41,532 nt of DNA from Deltaproteobacteria bacterium. Lineage in GTDB: Bacteria; Desulfobacterota; Desulfobacteria; Desulfobacterales; SURF-15. This document shows positions 24,953 through 32,820 of the stretch, in pieces. Positions within the stretch are counted from its first letter, which is position 1, and each line of letters begins with the position of its first letter. The stretch is from positions 1-41,532 of the forward strand of contig DUZK01000003.1 of assembly GCA_013349495.1 (NCBI GenBank), given 5' to 3'. The notes below the pieces were generated by a model. The model did no database searches, had not been told where the DNA came from, and worked only from the letters and a program-made list of their open reading frames with translations. The translations under genes were made by a program, and so were the position numbers.

Positions 24953-25167
24953 ACCGGTATAGCTTGGCGTTAAGCCATCCCGATTGTCCCATGCACTGTT
25001 GATTTCCCTCTGTGTTCACCTTGCCTTTCATCCCTGCTGCCCCCCAAGCGGGATCCTCCAAGGGCGGATAAATCTCCGCTTCACTCCGACATGCAGCAGG
25101 GTATTCAGGCGAAGACGAATAAAAATCTGTAAAAAGTGTAGGTCTGGCCCCTATGGGGTTGTTGTGG
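24953..25167. other. Gene-free spacer
   Basis: About 215 bp of non-coding DNA between the Fe-S gene and the XRE gene; it contains GC-rich words (GCCCCCCAAGCGGGATCCTC) but no gene or hairpin terminator was recognised. The track ORF on the minus strand is a shadow. Confidence 0.45.
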
Positions 25168-25632
25168 TTACCGAACGTGCTTAACGGAAGCTCGCTGAAC
25201 TTGCGTATCTTTAGGCAAGAATATTTTCTCCTCAATATCAAGACCAAGCGCTTTGATTATATCTTTTATTCGAGAAAAGCTCGCAGAAGCATAATCAGTT
25301 TCTTCATAACGTTGGATTTGTTGCTCTTTTATACCCACCCGCTCTGCAAGCTGCTTTTGTGTTAATCCCAATGCGATTCGAGCACGGATCAGTCCAAGGG
25401 GCAAATCAGCAATTGAGGATCCTTTGAAAACTTTGTATTTACCGGCACGCAGTTTTTCGTATTCTTTTGCCTGGTCTTCCAACTCGGCCAGCTGGCTTTC
25501 CATAGCATCTTTTTGTGCTTTTATAAGCATCGGATGCGTACTCGATTTCTGTTTATTAAAATCGTCTAATGCTTTTCTGAATTTTTTTATCTGCGCTTTT
25601 GTGATGATATATTGACGTTCGTTTCTAATCAT
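25168..25632 (-). CDS. XRE-family helix-turn-helix regulator with N-terminal coiled coil
   Basis: 154 aa. Residues 1-65 form a long charged helix or coiled coil (AQIKKFRKALDDFNKQK, SQLAELEDQAKEYEKL). A classic XRE/Cro helix-turn-helix follows at 81-131 (GLTQKQLAERVGIKEQQIQR). The start ATG at 25632 has a strong AGGAGGTTTTG and overlaps the end of the upstream DUF6932 gene by 8 nt, so the pair is co-translated. The architecture fits an antitoxin or autorepressor acting with the DUF6932 protein. A candidate operator lies upstream of that gene (26083-26105). Whether the pair is a toxin-antitoxin system is inferred from arrangement only. Confidence 0.88.
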   Translation of the reverse strand: MIRNERQYIITKAQIKKFRKALDDFNKQKSSTHPMLIKAQKDAMESQLAELEDQAKEYEKLRAGKYKVFKGSSIADLPLGLIRARIALGLTQKQLAERVGIKEQQIQRYEETDYASASFSRIKDIIKALGLDIEEKIFLPKDTQVQRASVKHVR

Positions 25633-26071
25633 CAAAACCTCCTATCTCTAAGGCTATTATCCCTTTCTGCTCACCGGTTATTTTATCTGTTTGGAAAAAA
25701 TCCAAGAAGAGTTTTCCACTAATGCCTTCAGGAATCTCAGCAGGAAATAAATCACCTTTATATTTTTCCTTCATTATGTCTCGACCATTAGGGCTAAAAT
25801 CCAGAAGTACCGGGTCTAGTTTTTCCGGAATAACGTTGTCAATGCTCCAGCAAATATCATAATCTCCCGGAACCTCCTTAGCCGTCACAAAGCTGCCGTC
25901 AATGTAAACCTCCCGGCAGCCGGCTGCCGACAGTTCTTTAAGTGCCGCAGCAAGACGCCCTATCAATGATTTTCTGTAGGCCGTATGCCCAAAACGTCTG
26001 CAAAACTGTTTCCAAGTCGTTTCATGTATCCCTTGAGGCAAATTTCCGTTAGATAAAAATGTCGGTATCAT
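25625..26071 (-). CDS. DUF6932-type, nucleotidyltransferase-like protein
   Basis: 148 aa. The segment EVYIDGSFVTAKEVPGDYDI has the shape of a nucleotidyltransferase active site: G59-S60-F61 followed by D70 and D72 in PGDYDI. I recognise the protein as DUF6932-like, a family related to minimal nucleotidyltransferases. It is followed by an XRE regulator whose start overlaps its stop, the common gene order for enzyme-antitoxin or enzyme-regulator pairs. No strong ribosome binding site precedes its ATG, which may limit its expression. Activity (nucleotidyl transfer, toxin) is hypothesised only. Confidence 0.72.
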   Translation of the reverse strand: MIPTFLSNGNLPQGIHETTWKQFCRRFGHTAYRKSLIGRLAAALKELSAAGCREVYIDGSFVTAKEVPGDYDICWSIDNVIPEKLDPVLLDFSPNGRDIMKEKYKGDLFPAEIPEGISGKLFLDFFQTDKITGEQKGIIALEIGGFDD

Positions 26072-26082
26072 GGCAAAATCTT

Positions 26083-26105
26083 AACACAACAATAATGTTG
26101 TGTTA
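26083..26105. promoter_or_regulatory. Imperfect inverted repeat before DUF6932 gene
   Basis: TAACACAACA-ATAA-TGTTTGTTA is an imperfect inverted repeat (one bulge) 12 bp upstream of the DUF6932 start. Its position suits an XRE-protein operator controlling the pair. Confidence 0.4.
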
Positions 26106-26214
26106 TTAAAATGTCAACAGAAAATTTTTTTCTCATAAATGCCTTGCTCTGAGAATTTGGTTCGATAAAAAAAGTTATCTTTGAGAAAGTTCGGATGTTC
26201 GGCATTTCCAGAGA

Positions 26215-26628
26215 TTAACCGATGATTTCCCATAGAGCACCTGTCATTTCCGCCGTCAGTTTTTTGCACTTGATCATCTTTTCCTGCTCGCCAAGTTTTT
26301 TTAGAATTTCAGGACATTTGGTGGACCCGATTCGTTCGATGAATCTTTTCCGGAATGCACCGGTCAGGTCTTTCAGTTTGGTGATATCCGCTCCCGGTTC
26401 CGACCGTCCGTAAAGCCATCCCAGGGCGATAACGCCGCCGGTCAAAATCCCGCAAACATCTTCCTTGCTGCTTCCGATCCCTCCTCCAAAGCCGGAAGCC
26501 ACTATAGGGATATCCTGACTATGGTTATTTCCAAGTATTTCGACGATGGTTTTGGAAATCACCTCTGCACAATGAAACCCGGTCAAGTATGTTTCGAACG
26601 CCTGCCGCTCAACTGAATCTCGACTCAT
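26215..26628 (-). CDS. C_GCAxxG_C_C family protein
   Basis: 137 aa soluble redox-type protein. Its core carries the family feature: a Cys in GFHCAEVISKTI, a glycine stretch GFGGGIGSSKEDVCGILTGG, and later Cys in STKCPEIL and KMIKCKKL. The family (C_GCAxxG_C_C) is a putative metal- or flavin-associated redox protein with no settled function. Start ATG follows GGGAGGAAACAGAA. It is divergently transcribed from a LysR regulator 130 bp away, so the LysR protein is its likely controller. Confidence 0.85.
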   Translation of the reverse strand: MSRDSVERQAFETYLTGFHCAEVISKTIVEILGNNHSQDIPIVASGFGGGIGSSKEDVCGILTGGVIALGWLYGRSEPGADITKLKDLTGAFRKRFIERIGSTKCPEILKKLGEQEKMIKCKKLTAEMTGALWEIIG

Positions 26629-26729
26629 TTTCTGTTTCCTCCCTGTAATATTATGAATGGATATTTACCATTGATCAACCATATAAGTATCTGATATCAT
26701 ATAGTCAAACGATTAATTTAGATTGTGTC

Positions 26730-26746
26730 GATCGAAATTTTCGATC
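26730..26746. promoter_or_regulatory. Palindromic LysR-type site (ATC-N9-GAT)
   Basis: GATCGAAATTTTCGATC is a perfect 8-1-8 palindrome containing ATC-N9-GAT, a typical LysR-box shape. It lies 12 bp upstream of the lysR start, in the space shared with the divergent C_GCAxxG gene. Confidence 0.6.
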
Positions 26747-26758
26747 AAGGAGAAATCT

Positions 26759-27658
26759 ATGGAGTTGCGTCAGTTGAAAACTTTTCGGACCGTAGCCAAT
26801 CTACTCAACTTTCATCAGGCGGCCCATGTGCTGCACTATTCTCAGTCTGCGGTTTCTGCCCAAATCCATGCCTTGGAAGAAGATCTCAATATTCGGCTTT
26901 TCGACAGGCTGCCAAAGCGGATCATGCTCACCGAAGCCGGTCGGCGATTGCTTCAATATACGGATAAGATGCTCAGCCTGGCCGAAGAAACTCGTAGTGA
27001 AGTTACAGGCGGAAAGAGTCCCCATGGGAGCCTCAATATCCGGATCCCTGAAACCCTGGCGGCTCACCGCCTTCCGAAATTACTGAAACCCTTCCGTAAC
27101 CAGTTTCCCAAGGTTCAATTGATTTTCAGCACCTGCGCCTATCACAGCCTTGAGCAGGATCTCAGCAAAGGGATCTATGACCTGGCTTTTCTTCTGACTG
27201 AATCTTATCAGGCACCGAATTTATCCGTGAAATTGCTGGGGGTAGAGCCTCTGGTTATTGCAACCGCACCCAAACATCGTCTTGCCCGGAAAAAGGCTGT
27301 CTATCCGAAAGATCTTGAGGGGGAAACCTTTTTGTTTACAAGAACGGAGTGCAGCTACAGGAGGAATTTTGAACGGATGCTGGCGGAAGAAAATGTGGAA
27401 ACCATAAGGATCATCAATATCAACAGCATTGAGGCGATTAAACAGTGTATTAAAGAGGGGGTCGGCATATCGGTGCTGCCAGAAATAACCGTAAGGAAGG
27501 AAATCAATAACAAGGAATTCATACCGTTAAACTGGGCAGAGGGACATATGGAAACAGCAAGCTTAATGATCTGGCATAACGACAAATGGATCTCGCCGGC
27601 ATTAAATGCATTCATGTCCATGGCCGGCGATTTCTACTCAAACCATACCAATCCATAG
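26759..27658 (+). CDS. LysR-family transcriptional regulator
   Basis: 299 aa. The N-terminal winged helix-turn-helix (residues 1-60, MELRQLKTFRTVANLLNFHQ, QSAVSAQIHALEEDL) is followed by a type 2 periplasmic-binding-like effector domain (about 90-295). The effector ligand is not apparent. The track start lies upstream; ATG 26759 has AAGGAG seven bases before it and matches the family N-terminus. A palindrome 12 bp upstream suggests autoregulation, and the divergent C_GCAxxG_C_C gene is the likely target. Confidence 0.95.
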   Translation: MELRQLKTFRTVANLLNFHQAAHVLHYSQSAVSAQIHALEEDLNIRLFDRLPKRIMLTEAGRRLLQYTDKMLSLAEETRSEVTGGKSPHGSLNIRIPETLAAHRLPKLLKPFRNQFPKVQLIFSTCAYHSLEQDLSKGIYDLAFLLTESYQAPNLSVKLLGVEPLVIATAPKHRLARKKAVYPKDLEGETFLFTRTECSYRRNFERMLAEENVETIRIININSIEAIKQCIKEGVGISVLPEITVRKEINNKEFIPLNWAEGHMETASLMIWHNDKWISPALNAFMSMAGDFYSNHTNP

Positions 27659-27949
27659 ATAGGACGAACAGCATTCATTCATACCGACTTTTACCAACTG
27701 AATGCGTGAATCGGGTCGAGTGAGACTCTCTTTGCAAAAGCGAATATATTTTGCCCCTTACGTTTCTCCGATAACAGAATTATTGAATAATTAGTTTGAT
27801 TTCTCAAATTAATATGTTATTGTGCGTTCAATCAATAAAGGACCGTTCTTCATTGACGGGCCGGTTTCGCGCTTAAGGAAAAAACCATTTGTCAAAGTGG
27901 CAACCTGAAGTTTGGAACCATGAGAATTATTTGAAAGGAGGGTGTCACG
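27659..27949. other. Gene-free spacer with cold-shock leader
   Basis: Contains the promoter and a long 5' untranslated leader of the cold-shock gene, typical for that family. The sequence CAATAAAGGACCGTTCTTCA is noted but no certain riboswitch or -10/-35 was assigned. Confidence 0.4.
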
Positions 27950-28150
27950 ATGGCTAATGGCGTTGTAAAATGGTTTAACAGCAGTAAAGGCTACGGTTTC
28001 ATTGAACAGGAAGACGGACCGGATGTATTTGTTCATCATTCCGGAATCAATGCGACCGGGTTCAAAGCTCTTTACGAAGGTGATCGGGTTACTTTTGACA
28101 TCGAGCAGGGACAGAAAGGTCCTTCTGCGGTAAATGTCACTGTAAACTAA
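27950..28150 (+). CDS. Cold-shock protein (CspA family)
   Basis: 66 aa RNA/single-stranded-DNA-binding beta-barrel. RNP1 is KGYGFI (residues about 13-18) and RNP2 is VFVHHSGI (about 26-33); both are intact. Members melt RNA secondary structure at low temperature and act as transcription antiterminators. AAAGGAGGGTGTCACG precedes the ATG. A long untranslated leader fits post-transcriptional cold induction, and a strong hairpin terminator follows 22 bp after the stop, so this is a single-gene transcript. Confidence 0.97.
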   Translation: MANGVVKWFNSSKGYGFIEQEDGPDVFVHHSGINATGFKALYEGDRVTFDIEQGQKGPSAVNVTVN

Positions 28151-28172
28151 GAAACGATTACTCAGGATAATA

Positions 28173-28219
28173 AAGGGCATTCCGTCGAATTATTCGGGAA
28201 TGCCCTTCTTATTTTTTTT
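28173..28219 (+). terminator. Intrinsic terminator of the cold-shock gene
   Basis: AAGGGCATTCC and GGAATGCCCTT form a perfect 11-bp stem around a 13-nt loop, followed by CTTATTTTTTTTC. This is a textbook Rho-independent terminator. Confidence 0.95.
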
Positions 28220-28330
28220 CAAGCGTTTGCGCGTCTAAACTTGACCGATCTGGACCAAACCACCATCCGCCGTGTCTTGATAGACTCTGCTTGCATTTTG
28301 ATTTCACTACACCCTGATTCAGGAGTTAAA

Positions 28331-30073
28331 ATGGATAAAGAAGCACATGTTCATCCCCTCGGAACCCGCGCCAGAGTCTTACTGTCAAGCGTCTTTGGTC
28401 CCTATGCCCGAAACGACGAATACGGCAGTCGAAAAATCAATCCCATGGAGCTATACCACAACCAGGTCACGCGGATCCAAAAAGGGTTTTCCCTTCGCAT
28501 GTTTCACCGGTCCTTCGGGTTAATGCTGATCCAGGAAAATATCAAGGCTCCCTGCACGTTGCTCGATTTCCCCACTCTTGAACGGTTTATCGAAGAAATC
28601 CGGCAAAATGACTACGATATTGTCGGTATCAGTTCGATCATCCCGAATGTCGGCAAAGTCAGAGAAATGTGTAAACTCATCCGGCAACACCTACCCCATA
28701 CCATAATTGTGGTCGGCGGGCACATTGCGAACATGGCCGGAATCCAAGAGAGCATCGATGCCGATCATATCGTAAAAGGTGATGGTGTAAAATGGTTCAA
28801 GCAGTTTCTCGGTCAGGATAAAAAGACGCCTGTAAAACATCCCCCCGTAATTTCTGCACATGGTACCCGGTGTTTGGGGTTCACCATGCCTAACAAACCC
28901 GAAGATACAGCTGCTATTTTAATCCCTTCGGTGGGGTGTCCGGTGGGGTGTAATTTTTGCTCCACGTCTGCATTGTTCGGGGGCAAAGGCCAGTTTGTGA
29001 ATTTCTACGAAACCGGTGAAGAACTTTTCGAGGTCATGTGTCGGATCGAAAAAAAGTTGAAAAACCGATCCTTTTTTATCCTGGACGAAAATTTTCTGCT
29101 GCACCGTAAAAGAGCGCTCGGGTTGCTCGATTTAATGAAAAAAAATAACAAAAGCTGGATGTTAAACGTTTTCAGTTCCGCCCGGGTGTTGCAATCGTAC
29201 ACTATTGAACAACTCGTGGGGCTCGGCATCGGCTGGGTTTGGATGGGCCTCGAAGGCAAGGAAAGCCGGTATAGAAAGTTAAACGACATCGACACCATAG
29301 AGTTGGTGAAGTCTCTGCAGTCACACGGAATCCGTGTTCTCGGCTCCTCAATTATCGGCCTGGAAAACCACACCCCGGAAAATATCGATCAAATTATCGA
29401 TTATGCGGTGAGCCATGATACGGATTTTCATCAATTTATGCTCTATACCCCAAATCCAGGAACCCCGCTGTATGAGAAGCATAAGAAGGATGGAACGCTT
29501 TACAATGATTCGGAATTTCCCGTTGCCGACGCCCATGGTCAGTATCGATTCAATTATCGGCACAAGCATATTCATAACGGTCAGGAGGAGCAATTTCTTG
29601 TAAACGCCTTTCAGCAGGATTTTGCAGTCAACGGCCCCAGTCTTGCCAGATTGATCAAAACGATGCTCAAAGGATGGCTGCGGTACAAACATTATCCGGA
29701 TGCACGCATTCGTGACCGCTATGAATGGGAAGTGAAACCGTTGAAGACGACATATGCCGGTGCCGTCTGGGCGATGAAAAAGAGGTATCGGAAAAACAAA
29801 CAGATGAAAGAGAAGATGGATCACCTTTTTCAGGATATATGCAGAGAGTTCGGCTGGAAAACAAAAATGATTGCCCCCCTTGTCGGTGTTTGGGTTTACA
29901 TTACCCTGAAGGCTGAAGAAAAAAGATTGGCCAACGGCTGGACCTATGAGCCGCCTTCATTTTATGAAAAAAATGAAAAGGCTCTTGCTTTGAAAGGCAC
30001 CAAAATCTCGCGTGTAGTGCCTGAAATTACAGGAGTTCGCGGGAAGTACACCCCCTCTACACAGCAGTTATGA
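28331..30073 (+). CDS. Radical SAM protein with B12-binding-like domain
   Basis: 580 aa. Residues about 60-180 look like a B12-binding Rossmann domain (DYDIVGISSIIPNVGKVREM, HTIIVVGGHIANMAG), but no D-x-H-x2-G motif is seen, as in some members that bind cobalamin base-off without His or not at all. The radical SAM [4Fe-4S] site is C203-x3-C207-x2-C210 in GCPVGCNFC. A TIM-barrel core and a helical C-terminal extension (400-580) follow. Such enzymes modify hopanoids, lipids or antibiotics, but the substrate is unknown. The start ATG 28331 follows AGGAG; the track start 90 bp upstream is not preferred. The gene is probably monocistronic, after the terminator at 28173-28219. Confidence 0.9.
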   Translation: MDKEAHVHPLGTRARVLLSSVFGPYARNDEYGSRKINPMELYHNQVTRIQKGFSLRMFHRSFGLMLIQENIKAPCTLLDFPTLERFIEEIRQNDYDIVGISSIIPNVGKVREMCKLIRQHLPHTIIVVGGHIANMAGIQESIDADHIVKGDGVKWFKQFLGQDKKTPVKHPPVISAHGTRCLGFTMPNKPEDTAAILIPSVGCPVGCNFCSTSALFGGKGQFVNFYETGEELFEVMCRIEKKLKNRSFFILDENFLLHRKRALGLLDLMKKNNKSWMLNVFSSARVLQSYTIEQLVGLGIGWVWMGLEGKESRYRKLNDIDTIELVKSLQSHGIRVLGSSIIGLENHTPENIDQIIDYAVSHDTDFHQFMLYTPNPGTPLYEKHKKDGTLYNDSEFPVADAHGQYRFNYRHKHIHNGQEEQFLVNAFQQDFAVNGPSLARLIKTMLKGWLRYKHYPDARIRDRYEWEVKPLKTTYAGAVWAMKKRYRKNKQMKEKMDHLFQDICREFGWKTKMIAPLVGVWVYITLKAEEKRLANGWTYEPPSFYEKNEKALALKGTKISRVVPEITGVRGKYTPSTQQL

Positions 30074-30240
30074 GCAGATAATCCTCCCCTCGAACTGAAA
30101 CGCCCGATCGGGAGCTGTCAGCTAACCCGCAATATCCTACCTTATTCGGGCAAAAAGAGTTGAGAGATACCTCAGATATTTGTATGTTCTATTTGCTCAC
30201 CCTTCCGAAAGCTCATATGTAGATAAGAAAGGTGCATTAT

Positions 30241-31125
30241 ATGAGAATGATGCTTAGCGGGCTGACCTGGGCTTGCCTGGCTCCTGTTTTCTATGCCGCC
30301 ATGAGCAGTGCATCCAAACTGGCGGCTGCCCATCTGAATATCTGGCAGGTCGGGTTGGGTCGATTTATACTGGGGTTGGTGGTTGCACCCATTATTGTTC
30401 GCATTCTGGGGTTGGATCTATGGGGTCGCAAGCGATTTCTGTTGACCCTGAGGGGGTTGTGCGGATCGGTGGCTTTTTTACTGCTGGTGGCTTCATTCCA
30501 AAAAATTCCCCTCTCCCTCGCCATGGTCCTGTTCTACCTTTATCCTGCTTTTACCGCGCTTCTATCACCCTGGGTGGCCGGAGAGGCAGTTCCGAGATCC
30601 GCCTGGCCCTTTGTCATCGGCGCCTTTATCGGAACAACGGTTATCCTATGGCCGGTGGATTCGGACGGGAGCAGCATCGGACTGGGACATATTCTTGCCA
30701 TAATCGCATCGATTCTCTGCGCATTGACCCTTCTTCTGGTTCGACGGCTGGGAAAGGATAACAATATCTATACCCTGTTCTATTACCTTTGCCTCACAGG
30801 ATGTCTTGCCTGTCTCGGCCCCCTCCTCATACAAAAGGGTCCGATTTTACCGGTTGAATCCATTGCCTGGATGAAACTGGCGGCAGTGGCGGTTTTTTCC
30901 ATCGGCGCCCAGCTCACCATCAATCAAGCCCTGGTACAAATCCCGGCATCCAAAGTAAGCGTGATCATGACCGCCGAGGTGCCGCTGGTCGCCTGTTTTG
31001 GGATTGTTTTCTTAGGAGAGCCCCTGGACTGGCGCCTGCTGGCAGGAGCACTGTTCATTTTCGGCTCCGGGGTCGGGCTCAATCTGATTCCGGCATTATC
31101 CGATCGAGGCAATAAGAATAAATAG
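30241..31125 (+). CDS. EamA-family (DMT) transporter
   Basis: 294 aa inner-membrane permease with about ten hydrophobic helices arranged as two EamA repeats (GLTWACLAPVFYAAMSSASK at the start, and AAVAVFSIGAQLTINQALVQ in the second half). The late motif AEVPLVACFGIVFLGEPLDW is typical of drug/metabolite exporters. The GTG at 30232 in the track is replaced by ATG 30241, which follows AAAGGTGCATTAT. Export of a metabolite or amino acid is likely; substrate unknown. The stop lies inside a short GGACGCAGAT-type repeat. Confidence 0.92.
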   Translation: MRMMLSGLTWACLAPVFYAAMSSASKLAAAHLNIWQVGLGRFILGLVVAPIIVRILGLDLWGRKRFLLTLRGLCGSVAFLLLVASFQKIPLSLAMVLFYLYPAFTALLSPWVAGEAVPRSAWPFVIGAFIGTTVILWPVDSDGSSIGLGHILAIIASILCALTLLLVRRLGKDNNIYTLFYYLCLTGCLACLGPLLIQKGPILPVESIAWMKLAAVAVFSIGAQLTINQALVQIPASKVSVIMTAEVPLVACFGIVFLGEPLDWRLLAGALFIFGSGVGLNLIPALSDRGNKNK

Positions 31126-31149
31126 GACGCAGATATACACAGATAATTG
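31119..31149. repeat. GGACGCAGAT-type repeat, short copy
   Basis: TAAATAGGACGCAGATATACACAGATAATTG resembles the outer part of the repeats at 19001 and 23369 (TAAATAGGA-TGCAGA). It includes the stop codon of the EamA transporter. Confidence 0.6.
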
Positions 31150-31170
31150 TTAATAGAGAGGAATTTCACC

Positions 31171-31584
31171 ATGCCGATTCATGACCCATTCGGTTTAGAC
31201 CTGGAAAAACTGTCTTCTTTACTCGACCAGCTTCCCGCGGCCGTCTCGATTTTAGATTTAGACGCCAACCTGGTATATTACAGCGAAAATGCCCCGAACT
31301 TCGTCAACAGAAAACCGGAATTTCTTGGACAGGACATCAGAAACTGTCACAAGCTCCAATCGAGCAATGAGAAGATCGATGCAATGATAGAGGGATTCAA
31401 GGCGGGAAGCCGTGAGCCGGTTTCGTACATTGCAAACCCTTACGGAGAGGACTTGCGGATAACCATCGTACCCTTTATCGTAGACGGCACGCTTATCGGC
31501 TGCATCCAGCATGTGGTTAAAAAGGAGAGTGAGTTGGAAAAAAGGGTCCGAGGATTCAAGGGGTCAAGTGGCCGAGGGTTTTAA
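31171..31584 (+). CDS. PAS-domain protein (DUF438-like)
   Basis: 137 aa with one PAS-like sensor domain: QLPAAVSILDLDANLVYYSE, NCHKLQSSNEKIDAMIEGF, and the ending LIGCIQHVV. The CH-x(n)-IEGFKAGSREPVSY segment resembles the C-terminal PAS of DUF438 proteins, which may bind heme or a small ligand. The ATG at 31171 follows AGAGGAATTTCACC. No output domain is present, so it would act by protein contact. The last 13 residues (RVRGFKGSSGRGF) are encoded by an intergenic-type repeat (31549-31634), so the natural end may be near residue 124. Confidence 0.78.
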   Translation: MPIHDPFGLDLEKLSSLLDQLPAAVSILDLDANLVYYSENAPNFVNRKPEFLGQDIRNCHKLQSSNEKIDAMIEGFKAGSREPVSYIANPYGEDLRITIVPFIVDGTLIGCIQHVVKKESELEKRVRGFKGSSGRGF

Positions 31585-31634
31585 TCATAAAGTATTTCAC
31601 TCGAATCCTTGAATCCTTGACCCCTTGAACCCTT
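31549..31634. repeat. CCTTGA/TCAAGG inverted repeat
   Basis: GAGGATTCAAGGGGTCAAG (31549-31568) is the inverse of the right arm TCGAATCCTTGAATCCTTGACCCCTTGAACCC (31601-31634). A related short copy lies at 19128-19158. The left arm is inside the PAS reading frame. Confidence 0.8.
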
Positions 31635-31682
31635 ATGATATCAACAACTTTTTTGGAGATGATCCCAATTTATTAGGCACTG

Positions 31683-32717
31683 CTATACACGAATAGGATA
31701 TCGGCCGTATTTTTTCACCGCCTCGGACATGGCCATCACGCATTCGGGCTTCAAATAGGATGCCAGACTGTTTCCGCTGGTGAGTACATACCCGCCGCCC
31801 GGTGCGACATCCCGGATCAATTCCCTGACCTCCCTGTCCGTATCTTCCGGAGTACCTGCCCCGAGAATGTTCAAATCGAGATTGCCCAGCAAACAAACCC
31901 TGTCCCCGTATGCTTTTTTTACAGCGGCAATATCCATGGCCCCTTTTTCAATGGGATGAAACCCCGCCACCCCCAGATCGATAAAAAGATCCATTACCTC
32001 CGAAATGTCCCCGTCACTATGCAATATCCACGGAATAGTGACCTTCTCCAGGACTTTCCGATACCGGGGCACCAGCAATTCTTTAAACACCTGAGGTGCA
32101 AACATGAGGCCCGACTTGTGGGCGAAGTCATCGGTGGTCCAGAATAGGTCGAAACCGATCTTGCACATGCGGTCCGCCACCACGACCATCCAGTCAAAAT
32201 ACATATCCAGCATCTTTTCCACCATGGCCGGCTTATCATAAAGCGCCATGGAGAATCTTTCTAAACCGAGACTCAAAACCACCTGAAAAAACCCGATCCG
32301 TGTCACAAAGCATGTGACATAATCCCCTTTCTCGGCAATAAATTCTTCAGCTTCAGCATAAAGTTTGTCATCATGAGGATCCGGCAGATCGATCATTGAC
32401 AGATCATCTTCAGTCCTGATCTTTCCGTCCCCTACAAATGTTCTGCCGTCGATTCCTTTATGCATATGGGCATAGGTCGGTGCACGCAGGATGTAGCTGA
32501 TGTTGTCGAGGCCGATATGCGCCGCAATGGCTTTTGATTCTTCCACTGTATAGGGGTTCTCAGATCTGCTGCTGGTACCGACATCCGCCACATCATCCCA
32601 ATCCAACAATTTCTGGGCCAGACCGCGATCCACTGCGATATCGCAAAACGGCACCCGGTCCGGTTCCTTTAAACTTATGGCCTGCAACACTCGTTCGCGT
32701 GAAGTCATCTCCATCAT
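31683..32717 (-). CDS. UroD-like methyltransferase
   Basis: 344 aa TIM-barrel protein of the uroporphyrinogen-decarboxylase superfamily, opening TSRERVLQAISLKEPDRVPF. The active-site region has LHSDGDIS instead of an H-x-C zinc motif and LLGNLDLNIL without Cys, so it differs from both classical MtaA and the other UroD-like gene at 16807. A lyase or methyltransferase on a novel substrate is possible. GGGAGGTTTA precedes the start. It lies 103 bp downstream of a three-gene ABC transporter on the same strand and may act on the imported solute. No corrinoid protein is beside it, so the methyl carrier may be the one at 16152. Confidence 0.85.
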   Translation of the reverse strand: MMEMTSRERVLQAISLKEPDRVPFCDIAVDRGLAQKLLDWDDVADVGTSSRSENPYTVEESKAIAAHIGLDNISYILRAPTYAHMHKGIDGRTFVGDGKIRTEDDLSMIDLPDPHDDKLYAEAEEFIAEKGDYVTCFVTRIGFFQVVLSLGLERFSMALYDKPAMVEKMLDMYFDWMVVVADRMCKIGFDLFWTTDDFAHKSGLMFAPQVFKELLVPRYRKVLEKVTIPWILHSDGDISEVMDLFIDLGVAGFHPIEKGAMDIAAVKKAYGDRVCLLGNLDLNILGAGTPEDTDREVRELIRDVAPGGGYVLTSGNSLASYLKPECVMAMSEAVKKYGRYPIRV

Positions 32718-32820
32718 TAAACCTCCCGATTGCTGAAATCCGCCTTTCCGATGTTCAGTAGTATGACACTCCGGAATGGTGATATTATGTTCAAGGTCGG
32801 TTAAGGGATCAGCTTTTTAG

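Noticed and set aside
24930-25247. 105-codon minus ORF between Fe-S and XRE genes
   Set aside because: Overlaps both real genes and has no domain signature.
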